From: Lachnospiraceae bacterium
GTDB taxonomy: Bacteria > Bacillota > Clostridia > Lachnospirales > Lachnospiraceae
Length of the DNA: 48,779 bases
Reading direction: 5' to 3'
Assembly (NCBI GenBank): GCA_029054245.1
Contig: JAIDFQ010000033.1
Location: 1 to 48,779, forward strand
Part shown: positions 32,485 through 41,044 of the stretch, piece after piece
Layout: each line of letters begins with the position of its first letter
How positions within the stretch are numbered: the stretch's first letter is position 1
Program-made: the position numbers and the translations under genes
The notes under the pieces: model-generated
What the model was told of the DNA's origin: nothing
Databases searched by the model: none
What the model saw: only the letters and a program-made list of their open reading frames with translations

Positions 32485-33666
32485 TTACTCCACATGTATT
32501 TCCTTCGCAATGACAGCCCTATCTGCAATACTGCTGCCTATTCCTTCCTGCTCCATTTGAGCCCAATCATCAAGATTGTCAAAAATGAAGATTTGCAGGG
32601 TTTTAATCTCTTTCCCCTGAACAGCAAATCCGGCTCTGCCCGCCATTTCCGTATCTGGATAAAGCATTTCCCCATCTTGATTAAAGCAAATTGTATAGCA
32701 AGGTTCATAAGACCACCCAAGAAGTTCAAGCATCTCTGCATCCGTCATATCGGGATCTTTTGAAAGCAGTTTTTCCCTCCTGTCGTCTGTCAGTTCTCTC
32801 TGCTCTCCCGGTGTTGTCGCATGGACAATTACCTGATACGGAGATACCACCACATTATCAAGCGTAATATTCCCCTTTTTCTCACCCACTTCAATCGTCT
32901 TTACATCTGTCCCGTTCACCTCAAACGGAATAACTATGTTCCAGCTGCCATCCGTCCAGTGAGATGCCGATATTTCCTCGCCATCAAGCATCCTGTCATC
33001 ATCATAACCAAGACCGTTTACATTTAAGTTAAGTTCACCGCTGCCTGTAGCTTTCTCCGCAAGGTTCACCTTCAGCATACCTGCAAATGTGTGGCTGTCA
33101 ATCACCTCTCCCTCAAACGTGTTTTCGAGCATCTCAGGTGAATTTCCATCAACACTCCATGTTCCGTCAATATAAAATCCTGCGGCTGTCCGGTTATCTG
33201 CCACATTCATGCCTGTATAATGCTCTGGGATATGAGTAAAATCTGCATCCTCTGCTTCGATATTCACCGTAAGGAATACGGAATATCCATCACAGTAGAC
33301 TTCCGATGCTGTCAGCGTGATTCCTTTATCAGATACGGAATAGTCCGATGTATCCAAATTGCCCGCATGATCCTCATTTGTCAAGACAGTTCCCTTATCC
33401 GTATAATCGCCGGAATATATAATGTCATCCTCAACCTTCTCAAAAATTTTTCCAATCAGTGGAATCTTTGCTGCAAGCGCCGGATTAAAATAGCCCAGTC
33501 CGAAGGTTCCAATAACAGCCACTGCAACTGCCGCTGCCGCTGCTTTCCCTATTTTACCAAATTTCCTCATTTTACCCTTCCTCCTTCTACGTACTCGAAT
33601 TTCTCTGTCATTAATTTCAGGAGCAAGGGCTTGCTTTAAGATCTGATCCAATTTTTCATCTGTCAT
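32485..33666 (-). CDS. DUF4179 membrane anti-sigma factor
   Basis: A 393-residue protein: a short cytoplasmic N-terminus (MTDEKLDQILKQALAPEIND, then a basic RVRRRRKGKMRK stretch), one membrane helix (about 40-60, AAAAAVAVAVIGTFGLGYF), and a large extracellular domain starting with the DUF4179 segment (NPALAAKIPLIGKIFEKVED). RsiV-like proteins of this type hold an ECF sigma factor until an extracellular signal triggers release. Its start overlaps the 3' end of the sigma gene by 11 bp, so the two are coupled. Confidence 0.87.
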   Translation of the reverse strand: MTDEKLDQILKQALAPEINDREIRVRRRRKGKMRKFGKIGKAAAAAVAVAVIGTFGLGYFNPALAAKIPLIGKIFEKVEDDIIYSGDYTDKGTVLTNEDHAGNLDTSDYSVSDKGITLTASEVYCDGYSVFLTVNIEAEDADFTHIPEHYTGMNVADNRTAAGFYIDGTWSVDGNSPEMLENTFEGEVIDSHTFAGMLKVNLAEKATGSGELNLNVNGLGYDDDRMLDGEEISASHWTDGSWNIVIPFEVNGTDVKTIEVGEKKGNITLDNVVVSPYQVIVHATTPGEQRELTDDRREKLLSKDPDMTDAEMLELLGWSYEPCYTICFNQDGEMLYPDTEMAGRAGFAVQGKEIKTLQIFIFDNLDDWAQMEQEGIGSSIADRAVIAKEIHVE

Positions 33667-34195
33667 ATCCTATCGCCTCCAATTTTTCCTTTAACTGTTT
33701 CTTTGCCTTCCGCATCCGACTTTTGACGGTTCCTTCCGGCAGTCCAAGAATCTTAGATACCTCATTTATCTGCATATCCGCCGAATAATACAAATAGATT
33801 GGTATTCTGTACTTCTCAGGCAGGGATGCAACGAATTCCTGAATCATATCTACCTCATTTTGCTGCAATACAATATGTTCTGGCGAAGCTTCATTATCAC
33901 GATCGGAAATCTCATATCCCTCATCATACATCTCATCCATACTGTCAATCGGAACCAATCTCATCCTGTTTGCGTATTTTTTCTTCTTATTCTTCCAAAG
34001 ATAAATTGAAGTGGATAAAGCGTAACTCTTTGTATTCTGCGTAGAGTCCAGCCTTTTCTTTTTCTCCAGCAGTTTAAGCATTGTGTCCTGATATAGTTCG
34101 TCTCCATTTTCTGCGTCTCCGGCTGTCATCCGGCAAAACCGCAGGATATCCTTTCCAAACTTTAGGACAAACCGCTCAAATTCATCATTATTCAT
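33656..34195 (-). CDS. ECF-type RNA polymerase sigma factor
   Basis: A 179-residue sigma-70 family factor with region 2 (LKFGKDILRFCRMTAGDAEN, DELYQDTMLKLLEKK) and region 4 (LPEKYRIPIYLYYSADMQIN, EVSKILGLPEGTVKSRMRKA). The ATG at 34195 has AAGGAGG about 9 nt upstream, though the frame is open to 34249. It directs transcription in response to a signal sensed by the anti-sigma protein encoded next. The upstream gap (34196-34456) holds a 12-bp palindrome CAAGTCGACTTG (34219-34230) and divergent promoter material; I do not see a clear ECF autoregulatory promoter. Confidence 0.9.
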   Translation of the reverse strand: MNNDEFERFVLKFGKDILRFCRMTAGDAENGDELYQDTMLKLLEKKKRLDSTQNTKSYALSTSIYLWKNKKKKYANRMRLVPIDSMDEMYDEGYEISDRDNEASPEHIVLQQNEVDMIQEFVASLPEKYRIPIYLYYSADMQINEVSKILGLPEGTVKSRMRKAKKQLKEKLEAIGYDR

Positions 34196-34456
34196 AGCAG
34201 CCATCCTCCTTCTTCTTTCAAGTCGACTTGCAAAGATTTGCCCTTGCATAAATATATTGTCATGACTTTAGAAAAAGTTTTCCGTTTTTCAAAGAATTTT
34301 ATCATTTTTATAAACAGATGAAAACTATGACCGAAATTGAGAATACTGTTGTACCGCATTCCTTAAAAGACAAAAAGATTCATAAAATAGAAAGATACTT
34401 CTCCTTTAACCTGCTATAATACACTTGCAAATCTTTTAAAAAGGAGTATAAAGCAA

Positions 34457-34848
34457 ATGAAAAGAAATTACTTACTGCTATTTCTCATAGCGAGCCTAGG
34501 TCTGACTGGCTGCATGGCAGATTCCTCCGACGTATCAGCCCCAGACCTCAACATTACCCCCATATCCGCCGCAGATACAGATGCAAATGACTCGCAAACA
34601 GTTTCTTCTATACCAGATGAAACGGCGTCTTTATCCCCCTTTACACTCACCGACACCGGAAAAGCCTTCCTAACAGCTTTGAAGACATGCCGGCAGGACA
34701 GACCTCCTGTTTCTACCGGGACGGCTATTACTACATCGGTGTTTCCGATTTTCCTGCCCTCGAGTACCGCTTTTCGGACTTCACCGCTTACGAAGAACGC
34801 TTTGACACCTACACCATCGCCTCCAAAACCACCGTTCAGAACAATTAA
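34457..34848 (+). pseudogene. Frameshifted small lipoprotein gene
   Basis: A lipoprotein signal (LLLFLIASLGLTGCMADSS, lipobox LTGC) and a Ser/Thr/Asp-rich linker are read in one frame to LTDTGKAF. The natural continuation is in another frame: NSFEDMPAGQTSCFYRDGYY, YIGVSDFPALEYRFSDFTAY, EERFDTYTIASKTTVQNN, ending at TAA 34846-34848. Adding one A to the AAAA run at 34660-34663 would join them as GKSLPNSFEDM and give about 131 residues. A ribosome binding site AAGGAG precedes the start. It is transcribed away from the sigma operon and could be a target of that system. The frameshift may be real, phase-variable or a sequencing error. Confidence 0.65.
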
Positions 34849-34864
34849 TAACCGACTGCCCCAT

Positions 34865-36193
34865 CTATCGGTACTCTATCTGCCAGTTCTCCTTCGTGGC
34901 ATATTCATAGTCATACATGATGTTCACCACCGCATCCTTCGCCAGTGCCCTTGCCTCATTTCTGACAATTCCATCCCGCACTCTTTTGTACTGAATAGGC
35001 AGGTACTGGCATAACATATTCAGCGGAATCCCTGTTTCATCCAGATTATCGAAAAGAAGGTTGATTGCCTCCTTCACAGGCGGCTCACCTAAATAGTATC
35101 TGCATCTATCAGAAAAACTGTACTTTCTTGCCAGGAACAATTCCTGCTCATTTCCATGATAATGCTTTTTCCAGTTATCCGATTTTTCCAGCATAGTTTT
35201 CTCCAGCACATTAATGAAATCGGAATCCTTTTTTCCAAAAGGAAGCACTTCCTTTTCAATCTTATGTAAAGAGAACAAGGCTTCCCGCAAGGAGAAGGTA
35301 AGGGCTGGTCCCACCTTTAAAATGCCCACGCCGTCTTCCGCCATTTCCCGAAGCAGCTTTGCCCCCTGATAATCTGTAGAATGTCCTTCCATGACCAAAT
35401 CAGGATATTTTTTGACTGCCCGGCACAGCTCGTGTGCTTTTACCCTGTCATACCTGCAGACCCCCGAATCTGAAAACTCTACCCCCGGCTGTACCACCAC
35501 CGCTGCGATGTGATCCCATGCATCTGTTATGCCATGCCTTTCAAAAGCTTTCGTGTACGCCTGTATGGTCTCTTCAAAATCAGCCGGAGAGGTTACCTTT
35601 ATCTCGCCTTCCTGATCCTGTCCGCCGCCCGGTATGGGCACCTCGCTCCCAATCACGTAGATGGGTTTTACTGCCTGAGGATTTGTTTTTTGAACCTCCC
35701 GGTAGGTCTCCTCACACGCCTGATACAGCCTTACGCCCCGTTCTGCGATTTTGTCCGTGTCGGGCCAACTGTCCGCATCATCGCTTCCAAGTCTCATGCT
35801 TGTGTCCAGATGAATCTTGGAAAAGCCTGCTTTCACAAAGGAGCGGACCAGACAGTCCGCCTTTTCCATTGCCGTCTCCTCCATCTCCCCGCTCCAGGTT
35901 AAAGGGCCCAGATGATCCCCTCCAAGTACGATTCTATCTTTGTCAAAATTGACTTTTTCTGCAATCTGGTTTATATAGGTCACGAAATCAGATGCCTGCA
36001 TTCCGGTATATCCCCCGTACTGATTGACCTGATTAGCCGTAGCTTCAATCAGTACAAAATCATCATTCCTTCCTGCCTCTTCCATAATCGCCTCTATGAC
36101 CAACTCATTCGCACTACAGTAGGAAGGAAGGGCACAAAATATGCCCTTTTTCCTCTTTTCAATCATTTTCCTAATGGGATGCCTACGCATCAT
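34865..36193 (-). CDS. D-tagatose-1,6-bisphosphate aldolase non-catalytic subunit (GatZ/KbaZ family)
   Basis: A 442-residue TIM-barrel protein with the family segments GIFCALPSYCSANELVIEAI, NQYGGYTGMQASDFVTYINQ, LGGDHLGPLTW, MRLGSDDADSWPDTDKIAER, VEFSDSGVCRYDRVKAHELC and MEGHSTDYQGAKLLREMAED. In enteric bacteria the GatZ/KbaZ subunit stabilises the GatY/KbaY aldolase; no catalytic partner is encoded in the window. ATG at 36193 overlaps the stop of the AgaS gene (ATGA) with GAGGTG upstream. It is the last gene of the sugar operon. Confidence 0.9.
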   Translation of the reverse strand: MMRRHPIRKMIEKRKKGIFCALPSYCSANELVIEAIMEEAGRNDDFVLIEATANQVNQYGGYTGMQASDFVTYINQIAEKVNFDKDRIVLGGDHLGPLTWSGEMEETAMEKADCLVRSFVKAGFSKIHLDTSMRLGSDDADSWPDTDKIAERGVRLYQACEETYREVQKTNPQAVKPIYVIGSEVPIPGGGQDQEGEIKVTSPADFEETIQAYTKAFERHGITDAWDHIAAVVVQPGVEFSDSGVCRYDRVKAHELCRAVKKYPDLVMEGHSTDYQGAKLLREMAEDGVGILKVGPALTFSLREALFSLHKIEKEVLPFGKKDSDFINVLEKTMLEKSDNWKKHYHGNEQELFLARKYSFSDRCRYYLGEPPVKEAINLLFDNLDETGIPLNMLCQYLPIQYKRVRDGIVRNEARALAKDAVVNIMYDYEYATKENWQIEYR

Positions 36194-37383
36194 GCCATCA
36201 CCTCGCATTCTCTGCCCGGCACATCATAGTAACTGTGCAGGACCACCCCCTTCACCACTCTGTTGACAGAGCCGTCAGGGCTTGGGTTATCCGGCTCGAT
36301 TCCAAGCCTTGCAGAATTGAAAAATGCAAACATCTGTCCGTAAAGCACATATACCAATGCCGAATATACATCGGGGACATATTCTCCCTCTACAAAGATG
36401 CACTCATCAGAGATTTTTTCTATTTCTTCGTCTTTTTCGCAGGAAATTACGATCAGCTTGTGTTTTCTTGTGTCATGATATATTTCCTTTAATAAATCTC
36501 TGATATACTGATTGGTGTATTCACTCTGGGACATCAGTACAATAACGTCCGTATCCTTGTCCATGAACGTCTTAGGTCCATGTCGGAATCCTAAGATTGT
36601 CTCCTGCATCGTTGCGATCTTCCCATTGGTCAGTTCCATATTTTTCAAAGCCATTTCCCGTGCAAGACCGCTCAGACAGCCTGCCCCCAGATATACCACT
36701 CTTACAGGATTGCATCCGCTTAAATTCTTCATTTTTATCCAATCCTCCCGGATAATCTGCTCTCCCAAACGAGCGATCGTATCTACATACTTTTTGTTTT
36801 CCTCCAGGTTCTCAATATCGAAAAACAAAAGTGCGGCGAGCAGCATGCAGCTGAAAGAACTGGTCATGGCAAATCCTTTGTCGTTTGTTTCTTCCGGCAG
36901 TATGAGCATAAAACAATTCCCATTCTCCTTCGCCGCACTGACCAGATCACCATCTTTATTACATGTGATAATCACATGTGCTATCTTTTCTGTATTTTCC
37001 TGCATGATCTGGTATGCTCCTATGCTCTCCGGGCTATTGCCGGAACGGGCAAAGGATACAAGTATCGTTTTTACTCCTCTCTCAATCACTTCCTGTGGAT
37101 TTGCCACAATATCCGTTGTCGCAACGGATTCGACCCTGATATTCGTACAGCTCTTTACATGGCTTTTAATAATATCTCCTACATAATCAGAGCTTCCGGC
37201 ACCGGTAAAAAGAATCCTTGTTTCACTGTCTGTATTTGCATTCAAAAAATCTGCGATACGCTGTTTTTCTTTTTCTATCAGCTCATAAATCCGCTTCCAG
37301 AGAGCCGGCTGCTGAACAATTTCCTGTGCCGTATTATGCCCGTTCAGCTTTTTCAATTCATCTATCTCATATCCCAGTGTCAT
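36190..37383 (-). CDS. agaS: AgaS-type SIS-domain sugar isomerase/deaminase
   Basis: A 397-residue protein with two SIS domains (ILFTGAGSSDYVGDIIKSHV, VSFARSGNSPESIGAYQIMQ, YLGAGCLSGLAREMALKNME, QETILGFRHGPKTFMDKDTD, and the family C-terminus DNPSPDGSVNRVVKGVVLHS). AgaS enzymes convert galactosamine-6-phosphate to tagatose-6-phosphate and ammonia. It follows the substrate-binding protein gene by 39 bp and is coupled to the aldolase subunit gene. This enzyme is the best clue that the operon's substrate is a galactosamine derivative. Confidence 0.92.
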   Translation of the reverse strand: MTLGYEIDELKKLNGHNTAQEIVQQPALWKRIYELIEKEKQRIADFLNANTDSETRILFTGAGSSDYVGDIIKSHVKSCTNIRVESVATTDIVANPQEVIERGVKTILVSFARSGNSPESIGAYQIMQENTEKIAHVIITCNKDGDLVSAAKENGNCFMLILPEETNDKGFAMTSSFSCMLLAALLFFDIENLEENKKYVDTIARLGEQIIREDWIKMKNLSGCNPVRVVYLGAGCLSGLAREMALKNMELTNGKIATMQETILGFRHGPKTFMDKDTDVIVLMSQSEYTNQYIRDLLKEIYHDTRKHKLIVISCEKDEEIEKISDECIFVEGEYVPDVYSALVYVLYGQMFAFFNSARLGIEPDNPSPDGSVNRVVKGVVLHSYYDVPGRECEVMA

Positions 37384-37422
37384 ACCGATCCTCCTTCTTA
37401 TGTTCCGTCACCATTCTTTTCC

Positions 37423-38553
37423 CTATTTAGCATCCTCACCCATGACCTCTTCAAAGTTCTCAGCGGTCACCATGACTGCTCCGAATGGATACACCCCATA
37501 AGCCTTATCTGTTTTATACTCTTCAAAAATGGGAGTCCCGTTGACAATATTTTCATACAAAGCCTTCACCGACTCTTCTCCTACGGTAGACGCCTTGATA
37601 TAGGCTGCTGCCTTAAAGCAGGAGTATTCTTTTCTGAACTCATCCTTTGCGTGATAACCGCCAAGACCTACCGTGACTGAATCCTTGTCAAGACCTGCCT
37701 GCTCCAACGCTCTCGTTGCCCCCTGTGCGCCCTCATCGTTGGCTGCCGTAACGATCCAGCTTGTAATCTCAGGATGTGCTGTGATGGTGGCTGCTGCTGC
37801 GTTGTATCCTTCATCAGAAGAGCCGCCGCCGTAATCGATTCTAATAATATTTCCTTCCGGGAAATCAGGAAAACTTTCTTTAAATACGTCTATCTGACCG
37901 TCTGATCTGGGAACGCAGCTGGTTACCTTCTCCATCGCCAGAATCATGATTCCTGTACTCTCTGGATTTTCAAGCATATTATTTTCATTGATATAATTTA
38001 CCGCCCACTCTCCCATGGTACGTCCTGAGAGATAGGAATCCAGCTCAATTGCCGGCGCTAAGTAATTGCCGTTTTCGTCAATCAAAGGAACGTCTACTGC
38101 AACAACCGGTATGCCTGCTTCCTCACATTTCGTTACCGTCATCTGGCTGAGCTGCTGGTCACAGATATTTACGATCAGTCCCTGGATATCCTGAGACAAT
38201 ACATTGTCCAGTACGTCTACATATACGGACGGATCTTCCTTGGAATCTCCTACGATGAGCGGTTCCATTCCAAGCGCTGCTGCCTGATTTTCTGCTGCCG
38301 CTGCTTCCTGAATAAACCAGGACTGTGTCATATCACGATAAATTGCTGCAATCTTCACTTTTTCGCCGGTACCTGATGCCTGCTGGGTATCATTGCTTTC
38401 TGCCGCATTTTCTTCTGTCTGCGCAGGCGTATTTTCTGCCGCCTCCTGACTCTGCTGGGTGTCAGCCGTATTTCCTCCACTGCTGGAACTGCATCCAACA
38501 ACCGCTGCTGTCATCGCCAATACCATTGTCATTGCCAAAAACCTTTTCTTCAT
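37423..38553 (-). CDS. Sugar ABC transporter substrate-binding lipoprotein (RbsB-like)
   Basis: A 376-residue exported lipoprotein: signal MKKRFLAMTMVLAMTAAVVG with the lipobox Cys following (VVGC), a disordered Gln/Ala/Glu-rich linker, then a periplasmic-binding-protein type I fold (KVKIAAIYRDMTQSWFIQEA, QGLIVNICDQQLSQMTVTKC, VTAANDEGAQGATRALEQAG). It delivers an imported sugar to the RbsC/RbsA proteins encoded upstream. Some segments (GLGGYHAKDEF) recall arabinose-type binding proteins, so the ligand cannot be read from sequence. Confidence 0.9.
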   Translation of the reverse strand: MKKRFLAMTMVLAMTAAVVGCSSSSGGNTADTQQSQEAAENTPAQTEENAAESNDTQQASGTGEKVKIAAIYRDMTQSWFIQEAAAAENQAAALGMEPLIVGDSKEDPSVYVDVLDNVLSQDIQGLIVNICDQQLSQMTVTKCEEAGIPVVAVDVPLIDENGNYLAPAIELDSYLSGRTMGEWAVNYINENNMLENPESTGIMILAMEKVTSCVPRSDGQIDVFKESFPDFPEGNIIRIDYGGGSSDEGYNAAAATITAHPEITSWIVTAANDEGAQGATRALEQAGLDKDSVTVGLGGYHAKDEFRKEYSCFKAAAYIKASTVGEESVKALYENIVNGTPIFEEYKTDKAYGVYPFGAVMVTAENFEEVMGEDAK

Positions 38554-38585
38554 ATTTCTTCCTCCTTTTTGTAAAAAATTTTTAG

Positions 38586-39545
38586 TTATATTTCACGCTT
38601 TTTCTTTCTGAAGTAATCAAAAGTAAGCGCAAACATCATCAGTAAACCTCTTGCCACATCCTGCCAGAACGTGGATATATTCAATAGCAAAAGTCCATTA
38701 TTAAATCCCTGTAAAATCAAAACTCCCAAAAAGGTGCCGCTAAGGGAACCTGTGCCGCCAGTCATTGCGATTCCGCCCAGCACGGATGCTGTTATGGCAT
38801 CAAAGTCCACATTTTTTCCTGCTCCAGGCTGTCCGGTATTCATTCTGGATGCCAGAATGATTCCTCCTAATGACGCCAGACAAGCGGAAATCACAAACAG
38901 CTTGAACTTAATCTGGTTAATCTTAATTCCCGCCAGCCGGGCAGCAGCCGCATTTCCTCCCGTCGCATAGACATTTCTTCCGAAACGGGTTTTCCCCAGA
39001 ATCACTCCAAATACCAGAAATGATACGATCAATATGATGACAGGCAGGGGAATCCCAAAAATCCTCGTGATACCTAACTTGATATAGGCATCCTGATTCA
39101 CAAATACCGGCTTGCCGTCGCACATGATATATGCCAGCCCCCGGGCAATGGACATAATCGCTAAAGATGCAATAAACGGCTGTATCTTCAATACATTGAC
39201 CTGAAATGCGTTGATCATGCCAAATACAGCGCCCACGCAGAGCGTAATGGGTACGATTAAAATAAAGGGAACCCCATTTTGTGCAAGCAAAGCGGAGAGC
39301 ACTCCGGCAAATGCAGCTACCGCTCCCGGAGATAAGTCAATCTGCCCGGAAATGATCAGATAGGATTCTCCGATGGCAATCAACCCGCTTAAGGATGCCG
39401 CTGTCAAAATATTAAGTAGATTCTTACCAGTCAGATATCCCGGATTTAATGCGGTGAATACAATCGTCATCACGATCATTACGATAAACAATCCTAAAAG
39501 ATTCGATGTTAAAATCTGTTGTCCTGCTTTCTTCAGTATTTTCAA
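38586..39545 (-). CDS. Sugar ABC transporter permease (RbsC-like)
   Basis: A 319-residue polytopic protein with about eight to ten membrane helices and the BPD_transp_2 signature region (VYATGGNAAAARLAGIKINQ, FDAITASVLGGIAMTGGTGS). It lies between the ATPase gene (2 bp before) and the binding-protein gene (32 bp after), so it forms the channel of the carbohydrate importer. Confidence 0.93.
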   Translation of the reverse strand: MKILKKAGQQILTSNLLGLFIVMIVMTIVFTALNPGYLTGKNLLNILTAASLSGLIAIGESYLIISGQIDLSPGAVAAFAGVLSALLAQNGVPFILIVPITLCVGAVFGMINAFQVNVLKIQPFIASLAIMSIARGLAYIMCDGKPVFVNQDAYIKLGITRIFGIPLPVIILIVSFLVFGVILGKTRFGRNVYATGGNAAAARLAGIKINQIKFKLFVISACLASLGGIILASRMNTGQPGAGKNVDFDAITASVLGGIAMTGGTGSLSGTFLGVLILQGFNNGLLLLNISTFWQDVARGLLMMFALTFDYFRKKKREI

Positions 39546-39547
39546 TG

Positions 39548-41044
39548 TTATCCCTCCACTTCCTCAAGCATTGCATATCTTAAAATCAGTTCCTCTTCCG
39601 CCTCTTCTCTTCCCACTTCTCCCGCAATTTTTCCATTTCTCATAATGTAAATACGGTCGCTTAATCCAATCACTTCGGGGAGTTCTGACGACACTACGAT
39701 TACGGCAACTCCCTGGGCGGCAATCTCATTTATCATCCGGTAAATTTCTGATTTTGCCCCCACATCGATTCCCTTGGTGGGTTCATCCAGAATCAATATA
39801 TCAGGGTTCATTGCCAGCCACCTTGCCAAGAGCACCTTCTGTTGATTTCCTCCGCTTAACTGATAGATTTTTTTATCGATGGAGCTTGTCCGTACACGGA
39901 ATTTCTCAACATTTTCCTGTGCAAAGTTCTGTTCCTTTTTCCCTTTGATGAAGATGCCGCTGCAAAGTCTCTTTAAAATGACCAGGCTCATGTTTTCCTT
40001 TACAGAGCACAGCGGAATGATTCCTTCATTTTTCCTGTCCTCTGAACAGTATGCAATGCCCAGGCGAATTGCTTTTTCCACGGAATCAATGTTCTGTCTT
40101 TTGCCATTTACCTCTATTGCTCCCGCCAAAACCGGGTCCGCCCCGAACACTGCCCGCATCAGCTCCGTTCTGCCTGCACCCACAAGCCCGAAAAACCCAA
40201 GGATTTCTCCTTTCTTCAATTCAAAGCTGATGTCTGAAAATGCTTTTCCCGAAAGACCCTCTACCTTAAGCGCAGCCTCGTTTCCTTCTTTTCTCTCTAT
40301 CTGGTCTTCAAACATGCTTCCAATCGGTCTTCCCACCATCTGATTCACAAGGCTGATCTCGTCTGTTTCCTTCTTATCATGCATGGCTACAAAGGAACCA
40401 TCCTTAAGCACGACGATCTTATCTGCCAGCCGAAAGATCTCATTCATCCTGTGGGAGACATAAATGATGATCAATCCCTTCTCCTTGAGACGCCCAATCA
40501 GTTCAAAAAGTACTTCTGCTTCCTTGTCCGAAAGACATGCAGTTGGTTCATCGAAGGCAAGCACCATTGGATTCCTGGAATAAACCTTCATAATCTCTAC
40601 CATCTGCTGCATCGCCACGGAAAGCTCTTTCACCTTCGTGTCCGGCTTGATGGGAAGACCAAATTCGGCAATGATCTCTGCCGCCTTTCTATTCAACTCC
40701 TTGAAGTCCACAACCTTGTTCTTTTCCGGCAGCCTGCCCACATAAATATTTTCCGCCACACTCAGTTCATCGAACATCTGCCTTTCCTGATAGATCAGCC
40801 CGATTCCTGCGCTGATCGCCTCATTGGGGCTTAAGAAATGTTTTTCTTCTCCATCTAATAAATAGCTGCCATCCGAAGGTTGATAATCACCGTTTAAAAT
40901 TTTCAGCAATGTAGATTTTCCTGCCCCATTTTCACCCACAAGCGCAAGAACCTCTCCCGCAGAAACAGAAAAGCTTATATTCTGCAATGCCGGAACACCG
41001 GCAAAATTTTTACTGATTTCTCTGAACTCTAATTCATGCTTCAT
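39548..41044 (-). CDS. Sugar ABC transporter ATP-binding protein (RbsA/MglA type)
   Basis: A 498-residue ATPase with two nucleotide-binding domains. The first has Walker A GENGAGKST, signature LSVAMQQMVEIMKVY and Walker B MVLAFDEPTACLSD. The second has a degenerate Walker A region (GFFGLVGAGRTELM), signature LSGGNQQKVLLARWL and Walker B ILILDEPTKGIDVG. Start ATG at 41044 overlaps the stop of the upstream TIM-barrel gene (ATGA) with GAAGGAG upstream; the frame is open to 41125. One transporter with fused domains is standard for the CUT2 family. Confidence 0.94.
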   Translation of the reverse strand: MKHELEFREISKNFAGVPALQNISFSVSAGEVLALVGENGAGKSTLLKILNGDYQPSDGSYLLDGEEKHFLSPNEAISAGIGLIYQERQMFDELSVAENIYVGRLPEKNKVVDFKELNRKAAEIIAEFGLPIKPDTKVKELSVAMQQMVEIMKVYSRNPMVLAFDEPTACLSDKEAEVLFELIGRLKEKGLIIIYVSHRMNEIFRLADKIVVLKDGSFVAMHDKKETDEISLVNQMVGRPIGSMFEDQIERKEGNEAALKVEGLSGKAFSDISFELKKGEILGFFGLVGAGRTELMRAVFGADPVLAGAIEVNGKRQNIDSVEKAIRLGIAYCSEDRKNEGIIPLCSVKENMSLVILKRLCSGIFIKGKKEQNFAQENVEKFRVRTSSIDKKIYQLSGGNQQKVLLARWLAMNPDILILDEPTKGIDVGAKSEIYRMINEIAAQGVAVIVVSSELPEVIGLSDRIYIMRNGKIAGEVGREEAEEELILRYAMLEEVEG

